A stretch of DNA of 64,000 nucleotides from Opitutaceae bacterium (GCA_028284235.1 JANQSC010000054.1:62001-126000), one strand, 5' to 3'; counted from the first letter of the stretch, positions 18,793 to 29,400 are shown. Made by a program: numbers and translations. The notes: generated from the sequence alone by a model not told the origin.

Positions 18793-21700
18793 TTGCTCCC
18801 GCGCGAAAACACAGTGCGACAACGTACCTCACGCTCAACCTCGCTGCCCGGCCGAATATCGGAGTTGGTCAGGAGACTAGTAGCAGCAGGGCTTTTGGGG
18901 ATATTCGCTACTCCGCTTTGGAGCGACACTCAAGAAAGGCACTACAATATTCAAGAAGGCAAAGCTATAGACACTTTGCTGACAATTGCGGAGGAAAGCG
19001 ATGCGGCCATTCTGTTTTCCAAGGAGATCGTGAAGGGCGTTCGCACACAAGCAGTTCGAGCGTACCTGTCATTGGAGCAAGCCTTGGACATCATGTTAGA
19101 AGGCACCCCACTCGAGGCCGTCCCGGTTAGCGAGACTGGCGCATTCGCGATAGTAGGTAGAAAGGAGGGAAAACCCGCAATTGCTGCGATCTCCGGCGAG
19201 GCGCAAGACTCAACATACAAAACGAAACCAGATAATTTAGAAATGAATACAAAAAAAAATTTATTGGCAGTTCTGCGAACCGCTTTAGCTACCGCTGTGG
19301 TAGGCGGCTCCGTCGCTGCCCACGCTCAAGATGACATAGATGAAACAGAGGACGAGGTTTACTCGTTAAGCCCATTTTTTGTCGATGCGTCAGGCGATAC
19401 TGGCTACGTGGCTACGCATACCTTGGCGGGCAGCCGCCTAAATACGCGATTGGCCGACACTCCGGCAGCTGTGTCCGTGTTTACGAGGGAACTTATTGAT
19501 GATCTGGCTATTACGGATACGTTCGATGCGGTTGAGTATGCGTTGAACACCGCGAACGATTTCGAAGAAACCACCGATGTACAAACCGGCAACTTTCTGG
19601 CTGGAGACGATATTCGCGTTCGAATTCGCGGTCTTCCCAACAGCATTAAGGCCCGCAATTTCTTTCGTTGGAACATTCGTAGCGATTCCTACAATACGGA
19701 ACGCATCGACTTTTCCCGCGGGCCGAATTCCGTGCTTTTCGGTCGAAGCAAAGCGGCTGGTATCATTAATACCAGTACAAAACAGGCTCAATTTCGCGAT
19801 TTCAACGAGGCAACGTTGCGCTTTGACGACCAAGAGCAGACACGGCTGGCCCTCGATCTCAACCGCGAGTTGTTGGAAGACAAACTGGCTGTCCGTATCA
19901 ATCTGCTGAGGGATGACCGCGAAACCTGGCAAGACCCGTCAAGCTTCGAGTCTACGCGTGGGCACATCGCCACTACCTGGAGTATTCTTAGGTCGGACAA
20001 TGCGGCGACGACCCTTCGAGCCGAGTTTGAGACCTCGGAAACCGATCAGATCCGCGTGCGTCCTTGGGGAGTGTTCGACGGCTTCAGCGTTTGGGAGGAA
20101 AACGGAAGCGTCCTGGATCCAGAAGCGCGCGGAGCGCGGCCTGGGGGAACGGGGACCGTCAGCAACAATGCGGCGATTGTATTTACCCAGAATGGTCCCA
20201 CGGCAGGGTCGCTTGCCGATTGGGAAGACATGGCGCGAAGCAATGGATCCACTTCGCTAAGCAATGGCACCGGGATCGGCGGCAAGGCGAGTTTCGATTT
20301 CGAACAATTTCCCGCGGACAAAGCGATTTGGGGACCGGGATCGGTTATGGATCAGGACTACGAGACGTTCTCCGCCAACCTCGAGCAGCGCATCGGCAAG
20401 CTGAATGTCGAGTTGGCCTATATTTCGATCGCCCGGGACAATCTCAATACACGACCCATCAACTGGAATTCGCCGGTACGAGTCGATGTGAACGAGCAGT
20501 TGCCGGACGGATCCCCGAATCCGAACGTAGGTAGATTCTATGTGGAGGATCAGGCTCGTGAGAATGTGAGCCACGATTTCCGCGAAGGCTATCGCGCGAC
20601 GGCAGCTTACGAACTCGACTTTAGAGACTCGGAAGCGAGTTGGTTGGGGACGCACCAATTCGCGGTTATGTTTCAAAACGAACAACAAGAAGGGAGGAAC
20701 ATCGCGTTTCGCGAAGCGAACTTGACGCCAATCAACACCACGCTGCGAAACGGCCGTAACCACATTAAAAGACGGACCTATCTCGACTTCGACAGTCCCG
20801 GCGGAGATACCTATCATCTCAACTACATGGACAATCCGGTTCCGACGCAGAGCATAACGATGTACAACAACGGGAACACGCCCATAGAAGGAACCGTTAC
20901 TCCAGGCATGTACCAGCACAACTTCAGCCGGAGCAAGAGCGAGTTCGATACGCTTCTGTTCGGGTTGCATAGCTCGTTTTGGGAAAATCGCATTATCGTT
21001 ACCTATGGATTGCGTAATGATGAAGTAGATACGTGGAGTCAAACTAGGCTCATAGCGCCGAGCGGCGAACGAGTCGGGTCGCAATTAAGCGACGGTCCGA
21101 CCAGCCTCCAGGAAGGCGACACGTCATCCTATGGCGCTGTGTTCCACGCCACTCCCTCGGTGTCGCTCTTTTTCAATCACTCGGATACCTTCGATATTCA
21201 AAGTGGACGCGACTTGGGGGACAACTTGATCCCGAATATGGATGCGGAAACCGACGACTTTGGAGTTCGAGTGAGTTTGTTGGGAGACAAGCTGGTCTTT
21301 ACCGCTACGGCTTTCGATACGGTCGGCAACGACCAGATCAACCTAAACAAAGGTAATGTTCGAAGCTTGATCAACGAATTGCTGGAGTCGGACGCGTTGA
21401 TCGACGATCCAGCGGCGCAGGCGATCGATGCCCGGATTACTGATGAGAACGTTCGAGATACGGTCGATTCCGCATCGGACGGCTACGAGTTCGAGCTGGT
21501 CGGCAATCTTACGGATCGGTGGCGAATCTTAGCCAACTACAGCATTACGAACTCGGTCACCACGGATCGCGCCCCGCGCACGGTAGCGTTTGTGAGGGAA
21601 AACGAAAGTGTATGGCAGGCGGTTCCTGGAGATACGCCCACCACCGATCCCGATATGAACTTTGCTGAAAAAATTCAGGAGATCGAAGATGCGCTCTTGT

Positions 21701-22101
21701 TTGAAACGAACCAGAATGGCTTTCGCCAATTTGGCGACAGCAAGTACCGAGCGAACATCACCACTAATTATGACTTCGCAAGCGATTCGAATTTGAAGGG
21801 ATTCTCGGTTGGCGGCAGCCTACGCTGGCGGCGTGGACCGGATATTTCGCGTTTCTTGGATGGGTCGGGACTTGTTACCGACGCTTACTCGAGAGGCGAC
21901 GACACGTCTGTCGATCTCCGCTTGGCTTATAGCAAAAAAATCAGGAATGACAGTGTAACGTGGCGGATCCAACTAAATGTGCAAAACGCCCTGGATGACG
22001 ACGACATCCTCATAACGCGTACCGATGTCGATGGAACTCCCGTCCGTTACCGCTTCAAGGACCCACGCAAGTTGATATTGACCAACACGTTCAAATTCTA
22101 G
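18793..22101 (+). CDS. STN-domain TonB-dependent receptor (FecA-type), triad B
   Basis: A 1102-residue outer-membrane receptor. The frame has no ATG before the STN domain: it opens after a TAG at 18775 and the only starts are TTG 18793 (used) and TTG 18865. The first signal peptide ends near residue 43 (VAAGLLGIFATPLWS), and STN spans about 48-127 (HYNIQEGKAIDTLLTIAEES). The second signal-peptide-like segment is residues 151-178 (MNTKKNLLAVLRTALATAVV, ending AHA before Q179), followed by DDIDETEDEVYSLSPFF. The plug includes RIRGLPNSIKARNFF and ERIDFSRGPNSVLFG. The barrel ends in ILTNTFKF with a terminal Phe. It faces an enolase-superfamily gene on the opposite strand. The ligand is unknown. 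Confidence 0.92.
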   Translation: MLPRENTVRQRTSRSTSLPGRISELVRRLVAAGLLGIFATPLWSDTQERHYNIQEGKAIDTLLTIAEESDAAILFSKEIVKGVRTQAVRAYLSLEQALDIMLEGTPLEAVPVSETGAFAIVGRKEGKPAIAAISGEAQDSTYKTKPDNLEMNTKKNLLAVLRTALATAVVGGSVAAHAQDDIDETEDEVYSLSPFFVDASGDTGYVATHTLAGSRLNTRLADTPAAVSVFTRELIDDLAITDTFDAVEYALNTANDFEETTDVQTGNFLAGDDIRVRIRGLPNSIKARNFFRWNIRSDSYNTERIDFSRGPNSVLFGRSKAAGIINTSTKQAQFRDFNEATLRFDDQEQTRLALDLNRELLEDKLAVRINLLRDDRETWQDPSSFESTRGHIATTWSILRSDNAATTLRAEFETSETDQIRVRPWGVFDGFSVWEENGSVLDPEARGARPGGTGTVSNNAAIVFTQNGPTAGSLADWEDMARSNGSTSLSNGTGIGGKASFDFEQFPADKAIWGPGSVMDQDYETFSANLEQRIGKLNVELAYISIARDNLNTRPINWNSPVRVDVNEQLPDGSPNPNVGRFYVEDQARENVSHDFREGYRATAAYELDFRDSEASWLGTHQFAVMFQNEQQEGRNIAFREANLTPINTTLRNGRNHIKRRTYLDFDSPGGDTYHLNYMDNPVPTQSITMYNNGNTPIEGTVTPGMYQHNFSRSKSEFDTLLFGLHSSFWENRIIVTYGLRNDEVDTWSQTRLIAPSGERVGSQLSDGPTSLQEGDTSSYGAVFHATPSVSLFFNHSDTFDIQSGRDLGDNLIPNMDAETDDFGVRVSLLGDKLVFTATAFDTVGNDQINLNKGNVRSLINELLESDALIDDPAAQAIDARITDENVRDTVDSASDGYEFELVGNLTDRWRILANYSITNSVTTDRAPRTVAFVRENESVWQAVPGDTPTTDPDMNFAEKIQEIEDALLFETNQNGFRQFGDSKYRANITTNYDFASDSNLKGFSVGGSLRWRRGPDISRFLDGSGLVTDAYSRGDDTSVDLRLAYSKKIRNDSVTWRIQLNVQNALDDDDILITRTDVDGTPVRYRFKDPRKLILTNTFKF
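19105..19168 (+). repeat. Conserved STN-linker DNA block, copy B
   Basis: Two conserved parts: a 28-bp stretch at 19105-19132 that differs from the receptor E copy (47936-47963) at one base, and AGAAAGGAGG at 19159-19168, also found in copies D and E. It encodes the end of the STN domain (TPLEAVPVS). Flanking sequence is much more divergent between the receptors. Confidence 0.6.
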
Positions 22102-22171
22102 AACACCCTTGTATCTCGGACGAGTTTAAGGAGTCGTACCCCCATTGCTCACTCAAAATTTCAGTCTGTAA

Positions 22172-22187
22172 TACACTGAGGAGTGTA
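22172..22187. terminator. Possible bidirectional terminator hairpin
   Basis: TACACT-GAGG-AGTGTA, a perfect 6-bp stem with a 4-base loop, midway between the convergent receptor B and enolase genes (105 bp gap). There is no clear T-run on either side, so the call rests on position and symmetry only. Confidence 0.35.
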
Positions 22188-22206
22188 AGCTCAATTGTGT
22201 CCAAAT

Positions 22207-23484
22207 TTACAATACAACGCGTTTGGCCGAACTCATGTAGGAGGGGTCGAAGGCCACGCCGAGGCCAGGGCTTTTGGGGATCTGGATAACGCCGTTGATG
22301 CTCTCTAACGGTTTTCCGGTGCCAACCACTTCGTAGGGGATGCCATCTTTGTCGCCCTTGTATTCTTGGTATTCACTGGAATTCGGAACTACCGAGGCGT
22401 AGTGCAGCACGTAGAGTATGCCTAGTCCGAAACCGGACATGTGGGGGACGACCTTTTTGCCGGCGACTTCGGCCATCCGGGCGACTCGTATGCATCGGAT
22501 CAGACCGCCGAAAAAGAGCAATTCGGGTTGGGGAATCTGAACCGCGTCGTTCTCGATTAGCCATCGAAAACGACGCATGCTCGACTCTTGCTCGCCGCCA
22601 GCGATGGGAATCTTCAATGCATCCGCGACGGCCTTCGTTTCCTCCGAATAGTCGAATTGCACGGGCTCCTCGAAAAACGAGTAGTTGTACTCTTCGAGGC
22701 GCTTGCCAATTCGGATCGCGGTGGGAACGTCGAAGGAGCTATTTGCGTCTGTGTAGAGAGTGGTTTCATCTCCGAGCTCTTTGCGGGCGAGCGGAATGAG
22801 GGCGAGATCTCGCGCGGTCGAGGCGTCGTCGAATCGCATGCGCGCGCCGAGTTTGAATTTGACCGCCCGCGCTCCGGATTTCTGGATGAGCTCTTTGAGT
22901 TGATCGACGACTTCCCCGGCGGAACTGGATCGGTCCCCGTTCGCGTAGTAGATGGGTGTTTGATCTCGGAACCGAGTCCCAAGCAGCGCGCCGACGGGCT
23001 GCTCAATCGTTTTCCCGAGCAGATCGAGTATGGCGAACTCGACCCATGCCACGCACATCCAAAAGGGAGCGCCTTGCCACTTGTAGTTGAGTCCCCGTAC
23101 AAAAACCTCCTTGAGCAAGTCTTCCAAATTCCGAGCGTCCTCGCCGATAAAGACTGGCGCGACTCGATTGAGCAGGAGTGGGTAGACGGAATTGACGAGC
23201 GAGCGATTGGTCATGGCTATGCCTTCGGCTCCATCCGTTGAACGGACATGCACAAAGAACTGATCGTCGCGTCTCAGGAGGTCGATAGACTCAATCGTGA
23301 CACTGCTTGTAAACAGCTCCTTTTTTAGGACGGGCGTTTCGGATGCGTCTATCAGCCTTTCTGTAAATTCGTCGGAACCCTCTCGCTGAGCGCGGCCAGT
23401 TTGCATGAGCGCTATCCCCGCCGACAGGCCTGCGCCGCCCTTTATAAACTGTCTGCGGTTAAATTGATTCAGTTTGTTTTTCAT
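22207..23484 (-). CDS. Tat-exported enolase-superfamily enzyme (mandelate racemase/muconate lactonizing type)
   Basis: A 425-residue enzyme that should abstract a proton alpha to a carboxylate, as in sugar-acid dehydratases or racemases; the exact reaction is not predictable. I start at the ATG at 23484, since the longer frame to 23526 adds no signal-like sequence. The N-terminus has a twin-arginine signal (FNRRQFIKGG, then GLSAGIALMQTGRAQ). Superfamily residues are in place: K209-F-K211, metal ligands D246 (YTDANSS), E272/E273 (FFEEP) and E298 (GGEQE), and H348 (VPHMSG). Export of this normally cytoplasmic family is unusual. It lies 90 bp downstream of the SGNH hydrolase on the same strand, probably one operon, convergent with receptor B. 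Confidence 0.92.
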   Translation of the reverse strand: MKNKLNQFNRRQFIKGGAGLSAGIALMQTGRAQREGSDEFTERLIDASETPVLKKELFTSSVTIESIDLLRRDDQFFVHVRSTDGAEGIAMTNRSLVNSVYPLLLNRVAPVFIGEDARNLEDLLKEVFVRGLNYKWQGAPFWMCVAWVEFAILDLLGKTIEQPVGALLGTRFRDQTPIYYANGDRSSSAGEVVDQLKELIQKSGARAVKFKLGARMRFDDASTARDLALIPLARKELGDETTLYTDANSSFDVPTAIRIGKRLEEYNYSFFEEPVQFDYSEETKAVADALKIPIAGGEQESSMRRFRWLIENDAVQIPQPELLFFGGLIRCIRVARMAEVAGKKVVPHMSGFGLGILYVLHYASVVPNSSEYQEYKGDKDGIPYEVVGTGKPLESINGVIQIPKSPGLGVAFDPSYMSSAKRVVL

Positions 23485-23574
23485 GGGTTCGTAATGACAC
23501 TCTGTACGCGGCGCCCTTGCAACCATAAGTGGTTTCTTGCGGCAGCGCTGTTTTACGTTTTTTGCTAGGCTGAT

Positions 23575-24399
23575 CTAGGGATTGGTTCGACTGCCGGTGT
23601 CGATCGCCGCGGGCTCGTATTTCAATTCGCGTTTCACGAGAACTGGCTTGAGAATGTCCTTCCAGATCCGGTATCCGGCCGGATTCATGTGAACTCTGTC
23701 TTCGATGAATATACCGAGATTGGGCTCGCCGTGTTCGTCGAGCATCCCGCTGGCTACGTCGATGTATTGCAAGCGGTCGTCTTGCTCGCAAAGCGCCATC
23801 ATCATATCGTTGGCTTGATTTTCGATGGGGCGAAGCGCCCAATTTTTGACAGATACTTTTATGGATAGAATATAGATACGGCAGTCTGGTAAAGCGGTGA
23901 GCACTTTGTCGACGAGAGCTTTTAGGGTATCTACTGCTTTAGAAGGAGTGATGTTTTGCTGGATGTCGTTTCCGCCGCTGTAAACTACAATTGCTCTGGG
24001 TTGGTAGGGGATGACGAGGCGATCCGCGTAGTGCAGCAAGTCGTTGAAATTGCTGCCGCCGATGCCTCTTTTTATTGTAGTCAGCGGCGCCATGTCCGTT
24101 GCGAGCGAGTCCCAACGTCGGATCGTCGAGCTCCCGATAAAGAGAATCGCCCCTTCAGGCGGGCTCGATTCGAGATCGTGTTTCTCGAAGTTGCTGACCG
24201 CAGTTTCGAATCGCGCTGGATCCCGGTAGTCCGCAGTCCCTTGCCAATCAACGGGTTGCCCAAATGCCATTGCCCCGATCAATGCGACGAAGGGCGTGAG
24301 GATGGCGAATCGACTTGTTTGAGCTGGCAATGCGATGTCTGCGATCGAGTTGTTTTCCGGCGAGCGAGTGGAATGCGGTGGAGATTTGGTGGGGCTCAT
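23575..24399 (-). CDS. SGNH/GDSL-family hydrolase, membrane-anchored or secreted
   Basis: A 274-residue esterase-type protein, likely a carbohydrate de-acetylase or acylesterase. Block I is IGSSTIRRW with the predicted catalytic Ser at residue 91, block II the glycine in IGGSNFNDLLHYAD, block III SGGNDIQ, and block V EDRVHMNPAGY carrying the catalytic Asp-His. A hydrophobic stretch at about residues 31-46 (FAILTPFVALIGAMAF) follows an unusually long polar N-terminus of 30 residues, so it may be a signal anchor; a later start is possible but none gives a better signal. It lies just upstream of the enolase-like gene and is divergent from triad C. Confidence 0.88.
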   Translation of the reverse strand: MSPTKSPPHSTRSPENNSIADIALPAQTSRFAILTPFVALIGAMAFGQPVDWQGTADYRDPARFETAVSNFEKHDLESSPPEGAILFIGSSTIRRWDSLATDMAPLTTIKRGIGGSNFNDLLHYADRLVIPYQPRAIVVYSGGNDIQQNITPSKAVDTLKALVDKVLTALPDCRIYILSIKVSVKNWALRPIENQANDMMMALCEQDDRLQYIDVASGMLDEHGEPNLGIFIEDRVHMNPAGYRIWKDILKPVLVKRELKYEPAAIDTGSRTNP

Positions 24400-24595
24400 T
24401 TCAGTTTGCCAATAGATGTGGAAAGTGGGGGAAACAGCGACTGTTGTATCGAATGTGAAAATACATTGTTAGTCTATCGGTACGCTACGACGTCCGCCAA
24501 CCGAAAATCCGTTATAGAAAAATTTATTTTTTTTCGAGTGTATTTGCGCGGGGTAGGAATGCTTGTTGGCGGGGCTCGGGTCGAGTATACAATCC

Positions 24596-24625
24596 TTGAC
24601 TTGGCGTTTTTTGAACGGGTACAGT
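24596..24625 (+). promoter_or_regulatory. Sigma-70-like promoter before sigma factor C
   Basis: TTGACT at 24596-24601, an 18-bp spacer, and TACAGT at 24620-24625. The start codon of the sigma gene is at 24636, only 10 bases beyond the -10 box, so the transcript would be leaderless or nearly so. Seen by eye only. Confidence 0.4.
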
Positions 24626-24635
24626 TGCGCGAGGT

Positions 24636-25163
24636 ATGTGGCCCGAAAATCTCAGGCAGTCGGAATGGTTTGAAGCGGAAGTTAAACCGCATGAACCCGC
24701 GCTACGCGGATTCTTGCGAAACCAATTCGTCGATCTTTCGGACATCGACGACGTCCTGCAGGAGACGTACAAGCGTGTTCTACGCGTGAGGGAAACGCAG
24801 ACGATAAAGTCGACCAAGAGCTTGCTATTCACCATCGCCAAGAACCAGTCGATCGATCTGTTCCGGAAGAAACGGCGTTCCCGCGTAATTCCCGTAGCGG
24901 AGTTGGAGTTGCTAGACGTCATTGACGATACAGACACGTGTGAAGAAGTCAGTCGAATCGACGAAGCGGCCGTGATGATCGAGGCAATTAAATCGCTCCC
25001 GGAGCGGTGCCAGCTCATTTTCAAGCTTCGGAAGTTCGATCAACTCTCGCACAAGGAGATCGCAGAACGCCTGAACATAACCATCCACACCGTAGAATCG
25101 CAATTGACGAAAGGACTAAAGCGTTGTCGCGCCTATTTTAAGAAGAAGGGTTTGCTCGAATGA
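24636..25163 (+). CDS. ECF RNA polymerase sigma factor (FecI-like), triad C
   Basis: A 175-residue sigma factor. Region 2: SEWFEAEVKPHEPALRGFL, then IDDVLQETYKRVLRV and LLFTIAKNQSIDLFR. Region 4: LPERCQLIFKLRKFDQLSHKEIAERLNITIHTVESQLTKG. The start MWPENLRQSEWF aligns with its paralogues. Its TGA overlaps the FecR ATG (ATGA, 4 nt), indicating translational coupling. By position it should control receptor C and the SDR gene behind it. Confidence 0.95.
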   Translation: MWPENLRQSEWFEAEVKPHEPALRGFLRNQFVDLSDIDDVLQETYKRVLRVRETQTIKSTKSLLFTIAKNQSIDLFRKKRRSRVIPVAELELLDVIDDTDTCEEVSRIDEAAVMIEAIKSLPERCQLIFKLRKFDQLSHKEIAERLNITIHTVESQLTKGLKRCRAYFKKKGLLE

Positions 25164-26194
25164 ACGAGGAACAGAGAGAAGACGGATTCGACCCGGCCGC
25201 ATGGATTGTGAAGAAGGACCGCGGCTTGTCCGAGAGGGAAGCGGCTGCCTACGAGGAAGCGATCGAGGGAGACCCTGGATTGGCTCAGGACGATGCTGAG
25301 TATCAGGAAACTTGGAACATTCTGGACCGATTCCCCCAGGAGCTTGCGGCCGAGATTGACGGTTATAGCGCGGCCAAGCCGTTTTGGCGTCGTATCCATT
25401 GGCAAGTGACGGGTATGGCGGCGGCGCTCGCTCTGGGGGCTCTGCTTTTCGCGGCGTTTCGATCGGGCGGACTCGGCTACGGCGCTCAAGAAATAATCGC
25501 GGGCGCGACTCCAATAACGCATCGGCTTTCGGATGGCTCGATTGTTCGAATCAACGCCGACTCCTCGATCGAAGTGGCGTTTTCCGGGTCGTCTCGGGAG
25601 GTTCGGCTGCAGAGTGGCGAAGCCCATTTTTCGGTGGTCAAAGACGAGAGCCGGCCGTTCGTGGTGAAGGCGGACGAGTTCCTAGTGACGGCGGTGGGAA
25701 CGGCGTTCAACGTTCGTCTCGATGTGGCGACCTTGGAGGTACTTGTGACGGAGGGAATCGTTAAACTCGACTCCCCGCTCGAGCGTCCGGGCGAGTCGAT
25801 CGACGCGACGCGGATTGATGGCGTTAACTCTGTTCTTGGATCGTCCCGGCAGGTGTTCGCGGGTCAACGTGTCTTGGCCGCGCATGTTTCTGGCAGCGGC
25901 TATTCGACCCTCGAGGTTTCCGATGTGGCCGCGGAGACGATTGAATCGGCTCTGTCATGGCAGAGCGAGCTGCGAACATTGGGTGGCGAGACGCTCGCCT
26001 CCATTTCGGCTGAGTTCGAGAGAAAAACGGGACGCAAGCTGATCATCTCGGATGCGAGCATTGGCGGGAAGCGGATCGGCGGGCGATTTCCGAGCGACAA
26101 TCCGACGGCGTTTCTGCAAGTATTGGAAAACAACTACGGAATCCCTTGGCGAGAGTTGCCCAATGGCGACTTTATTGTCGGAGAGTCGGAATAG
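25160..26194 (+). CDS. FecR-family anti-sigma factor, triad C
   Basis: A 344-residue regulator. N-terminal sigma-binding region AAWIVKKDRGLSEREAAAYEE (residues 13-33), transmembrane helix about 82-100, and periplasmic FecR domain with SDGSIVRINADSSIEV, SGEAHFSVVKDESRPFVVKA and AVGTAFNVRLDVATLEVLVTEG. The C-terminal DUF4974-like part begins SALSWQSELRTLGGETLASI and is more divergent than in the other four. The start overlaps the sigma stop by 4 nt. About 276 bp separate it from the preferred start of receptor C. Confidence 0.94.
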   Translation: MNEEQREDGFDPAAWIVKKDRGLSEREAAAYEEAIEGDPGLAQDDAEYQETWNILDRFPQELAAEIDGYSAAKPFWRRIHWQVTGMAAALALGALLFAAFRSGGLGYGAQEIIAGATPITHRLSDGSIVRINADSSIEVAFSGSSREVRLQSGEAHFSVVKDESRPFVVKADEFLVTAVGTAFNVRLDVATLEVLVTEGIVKLDSPLERPGESIDATRIDGVNSVLGSSRQVFAGQRVLAAHVSGSGYSTLEVSDVAAETIESALSWQSELRTLGGETLASISAEFERKTGRKLIISDASIGGKRIGGRFPSDNPTAFLQVLENNYGIPWRELPNGDFIVGESE

Positions 26195-26293
26195 TTCATT
26201 CGCATCTATCCGTGAAGACGAACCGGATCGCCCGAAACGAATGTGGCGTGGCCTGGGTGGAGACGGGTATCGGACCGGCCAGGATTGCAGAGA

Positions 26294-26325
26294 TATCTAA
26301 AATATTACATCTTTGGATAACGGGT
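26294..26325 (+). promoter_or_regulatory. Candidate shared upstream element of receptors C, D and E (copy C)
   Basis: TATCTAAAATATTAC at 26294-26308 resembles the 15-mers before receptors D and E (11 of 15 positions match copy D). TAACGGGT follows at 26318-26325 and also occurs right after copy D. It could be part of a promoter used by the cognate sigma factor; no -35/-10 assignment is possible by eye. Confidence 0.3.
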
Positions 26326-26470
26326 CATCTATTTCGAAGCGTCCCAGCAGTACTGAGCCTAGTTCATGTATTGTCGCGCCCGAAATTCTACCCTCGCAAA
26401 AGGAAACCCCTCGCATCGCCTTTGCGCCGTCCCGGCCGAAGCCCCGTTGCTGGGCGACCCCCATTCGGAG

Positions 26471-29400
26471 ATGAAGTTGAATGAAGCACTTGTAGCGGCG
26501 ACGCTTCTTTCGAAGCTCGCTTGGCTTCCTATAGGCGCTCAGGCAAATCTGGAAGCGGGATCTGAAACTGAAACGCGGTTTTATTTCGAGATCCCTTCTT
26601 CCTTGGCCGAGGTGGCTCTCGAACGCTATTCCGATTCTGTCAGACGACCGATCATCTACCTATTGGACGACATCAAGGGAATCCAATTGAACGAGGTGGT
26701 TGGATTGATGACGCCCGAGGAAGCGATTCGAAAGCTCGTCGACAATACGGAACTCATACTGGTTGAAGACGCGGTGCTCAACACCTGGGTGGTCAAGCTC
26801 AGGAACTCAGCAACGCCCGATTCAACAGGTGAAGGCTCATACGAAACGAAGGCCGGCAACCCAGCCGGCGACAAGCGATCCTCGGATCTCGAGGGGAACG
26901 CTTCTTCGGCAAACGAAAAACAAAAAGCCAGAACCAGTATGAATACTTCACCTAAGAATGGAAAGAACACGCTCGCACGACTTATTAAAGGTCTGGGCTC
27001 CCTTATTTTTGTAGGCGGCGCTGTGGATCTCGCAGCGCAAAGCGACTCGGAGGACGCCGAGGTCTTCACGCTCTCCCCCTTCGTCGTAGACGCTTCCGAC
27101 GATACGGGCTACACGGCGCAAAGCACGTTGGCGGGAACGCGCATATCGACTCAAGTTCGCGAGCTGGGGGCTTCGATTTCAATTATAACCGAGCAGTTTC
27201 TCGAGGACACCGGATCCACCGACGCGCAATCGCTGCTGACGTACACGGCCAACACGGAAGTGGCGGGAGCGCTTGGCAACTACTCGGCTGGCAGCGAAGG
27301 AGGAATTTTCGACGCCAGCAACGCCCGCATCAACCCTCAGAATGCACAGCGCGTTCGCGGACTTTCCCGCGCTGAGCTCACCCGGGACTTTTATTCGACC
27401 TCGATTCCATTTGATGGATACAATACGAATCGTGTCACCATAAACCGCGGCCCCAATTCGGTGCTCTTCGGAATCGGTTCGCCGGGCGGAGTCATCGACC
27501 ACTCGCTGAAGAAGGCGATACTCAACGTGACGACCAACGAAGTGAAATTCCGTCTCGATCACCGCGGCAGTTACCGGGCCTCGTTCGACGCGAACCGCTC
27601 TTTACTCGATGGTCGTTTGGCCATTCGAACCGCGGGTCTGTATGATCAAACGAAATACAACCAGGAACCGGCTGAAGAGGAGGATCAACGCCTCTATCTG
27701 GCCTTCGAGTCGGTCTTGTTCAAGAACGAAGGAAGCTCGTTCCTGGGGGGTACGAATTTGCGGGGCCATTTTGAGATCGGCGAAATTTTCAGAAATCCGC
27801 CGGATCCGATCCCTCCCATTGACGCTTCGCGGTTCTGGTTCGAGGGATACACGAACCTCGACTCCTTGCTTGCGGTTCCAGGGCTTGGGTTGGGCGACCT
27901 CAACCGGGATGTTCTATCCTCCGAGCAGAGCGAGACGGGTCGCTTCATTCCCAAAGTCGTGTATGACAATATCAACGACGTTGGCGACAATAACACCAAG
28001 ACGAGAACCGCCTCGTTCATCAACATCCCGCTTTTCTATGAAAGCGGCGATCAGCAAGTCCCCGGTTGGAGCGACTCGCAGCTCGCCGGCTTGTCTGGCG
28101 GCATGAGCCGAATCCGGTGGCCTGGGAGCTCGGGGCGCGGCCGGCAGGACTTCCTGCTGTCTGGCAACGCGATTCGCGATCTGGTCGGGTTTACCGGCTA
28201 CTCGCTGCAGGACACGTCGCAGTTCGACTATCGTAATCGACTCTTCCAAGGGACGATGAACAGCGTGGACTCGAATTTCGATGTCCAGCAAGTCGCGGTC
28301 GAGCAGAGCTTCTGGGATGGACTGGCGGGCGTCGAGTTGGGATTGAACCGACAGACGTTCAGGCAATCCGAGCGCATGCCGCTATCCAGCGGTTTGGAGA
28401 AAGAGCTCTACATCGACATTTCCGGCTATCTGTCAAACGACGTTCCCAATCCCAATGTTCAGCGTCCAGTGGTGAGACTCAACAATTTCACTACAAACAA
28501 AAGCAAGCGGATCCAGGAAACGTTGCGGGCTACCGCGTTTGTGGATGTGGATACGAGCGACTACAACGAAGGAGTCGGCAAGTGGCTGGGTAAGCATACG
28601 CTTACCGGGCTCTTCGAACAACGCGACAACGACGACCGGAGAACGCAAGACCGGTTTGTCTGGGACAGCGATACGATCGCCGTCGCGACGGACGAGGCGT
28701 TTGGCCAGACGGCGAACTCGGGTCGTCGATCGATATCTTCTTTGGTCTACGTGGGTCCGTCGGCGGCGGGCGCGTCCACTTTCGGCTCGGCGAGCATTAC
28801 GGACCAGGTTAACGTTCCCTGGCCCGTGGACGGCGATCGCCATTCGGCTTGGTACTGGGACCACATCGCCAAGGAGCGCAGGGTCGGCGAGTTCATCGCA
28901 AGAGACGTCCGGCTGGGGGTCGACCTCGATCGGACCGAGCTGACTTCCGAGGCGCTTTCGCTCAAGAGCAACCTGCTAGACAATCACTTGGTGACCATTT
29001 TGGCGTGGCGTAAAGACCGCGAGAAGGCGTACGAAAGACTCGTGCCGACCGGCACGTTCACTGGCGATCTTCCACTGCGCAATCCGGATGGAACGGCCAA
29101 CGCGAATCTCTTTCGGCTCCAAGACGACCCGAGCTCCGATTTCGAAGAGGAGACGATCACCAAGAGTATCGTCGGTTTTTTCCCTGAGGACTATCTGTTT
29201 GAGCTTCCGCTCGGCATGGACTTCGCCGTTCACTACTACGAGGGAGAGAGCTTCCTTCCGGCTGGATTCAGTCAGAACATAATTGGGGAGACCATTTCCG
29301 CCCCTGTGGGAGAGACCACCGAGTATGGGTTCACGTTTGAGTTCCTCGAGCGACGCCTTTCTCTACGGGTGAATTTCTACGAGACCAGCAACACCAATAA

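Noticed and set aside
18783..19130. 115-codon ORF overlapping the start of receptor B; similar ones at 35538-35852 and 47641-47961, all ending in similar Arg/Gly-rich residues.
   Set aside because: They are in the -1 frame of the conserved STN domain, their proteins do not resemble each other except at the end, and the shared ending follows from the conserved STN codons. The STN frame has clear domain similarity, so these are shadows; only their ATGs are kept as an observation.
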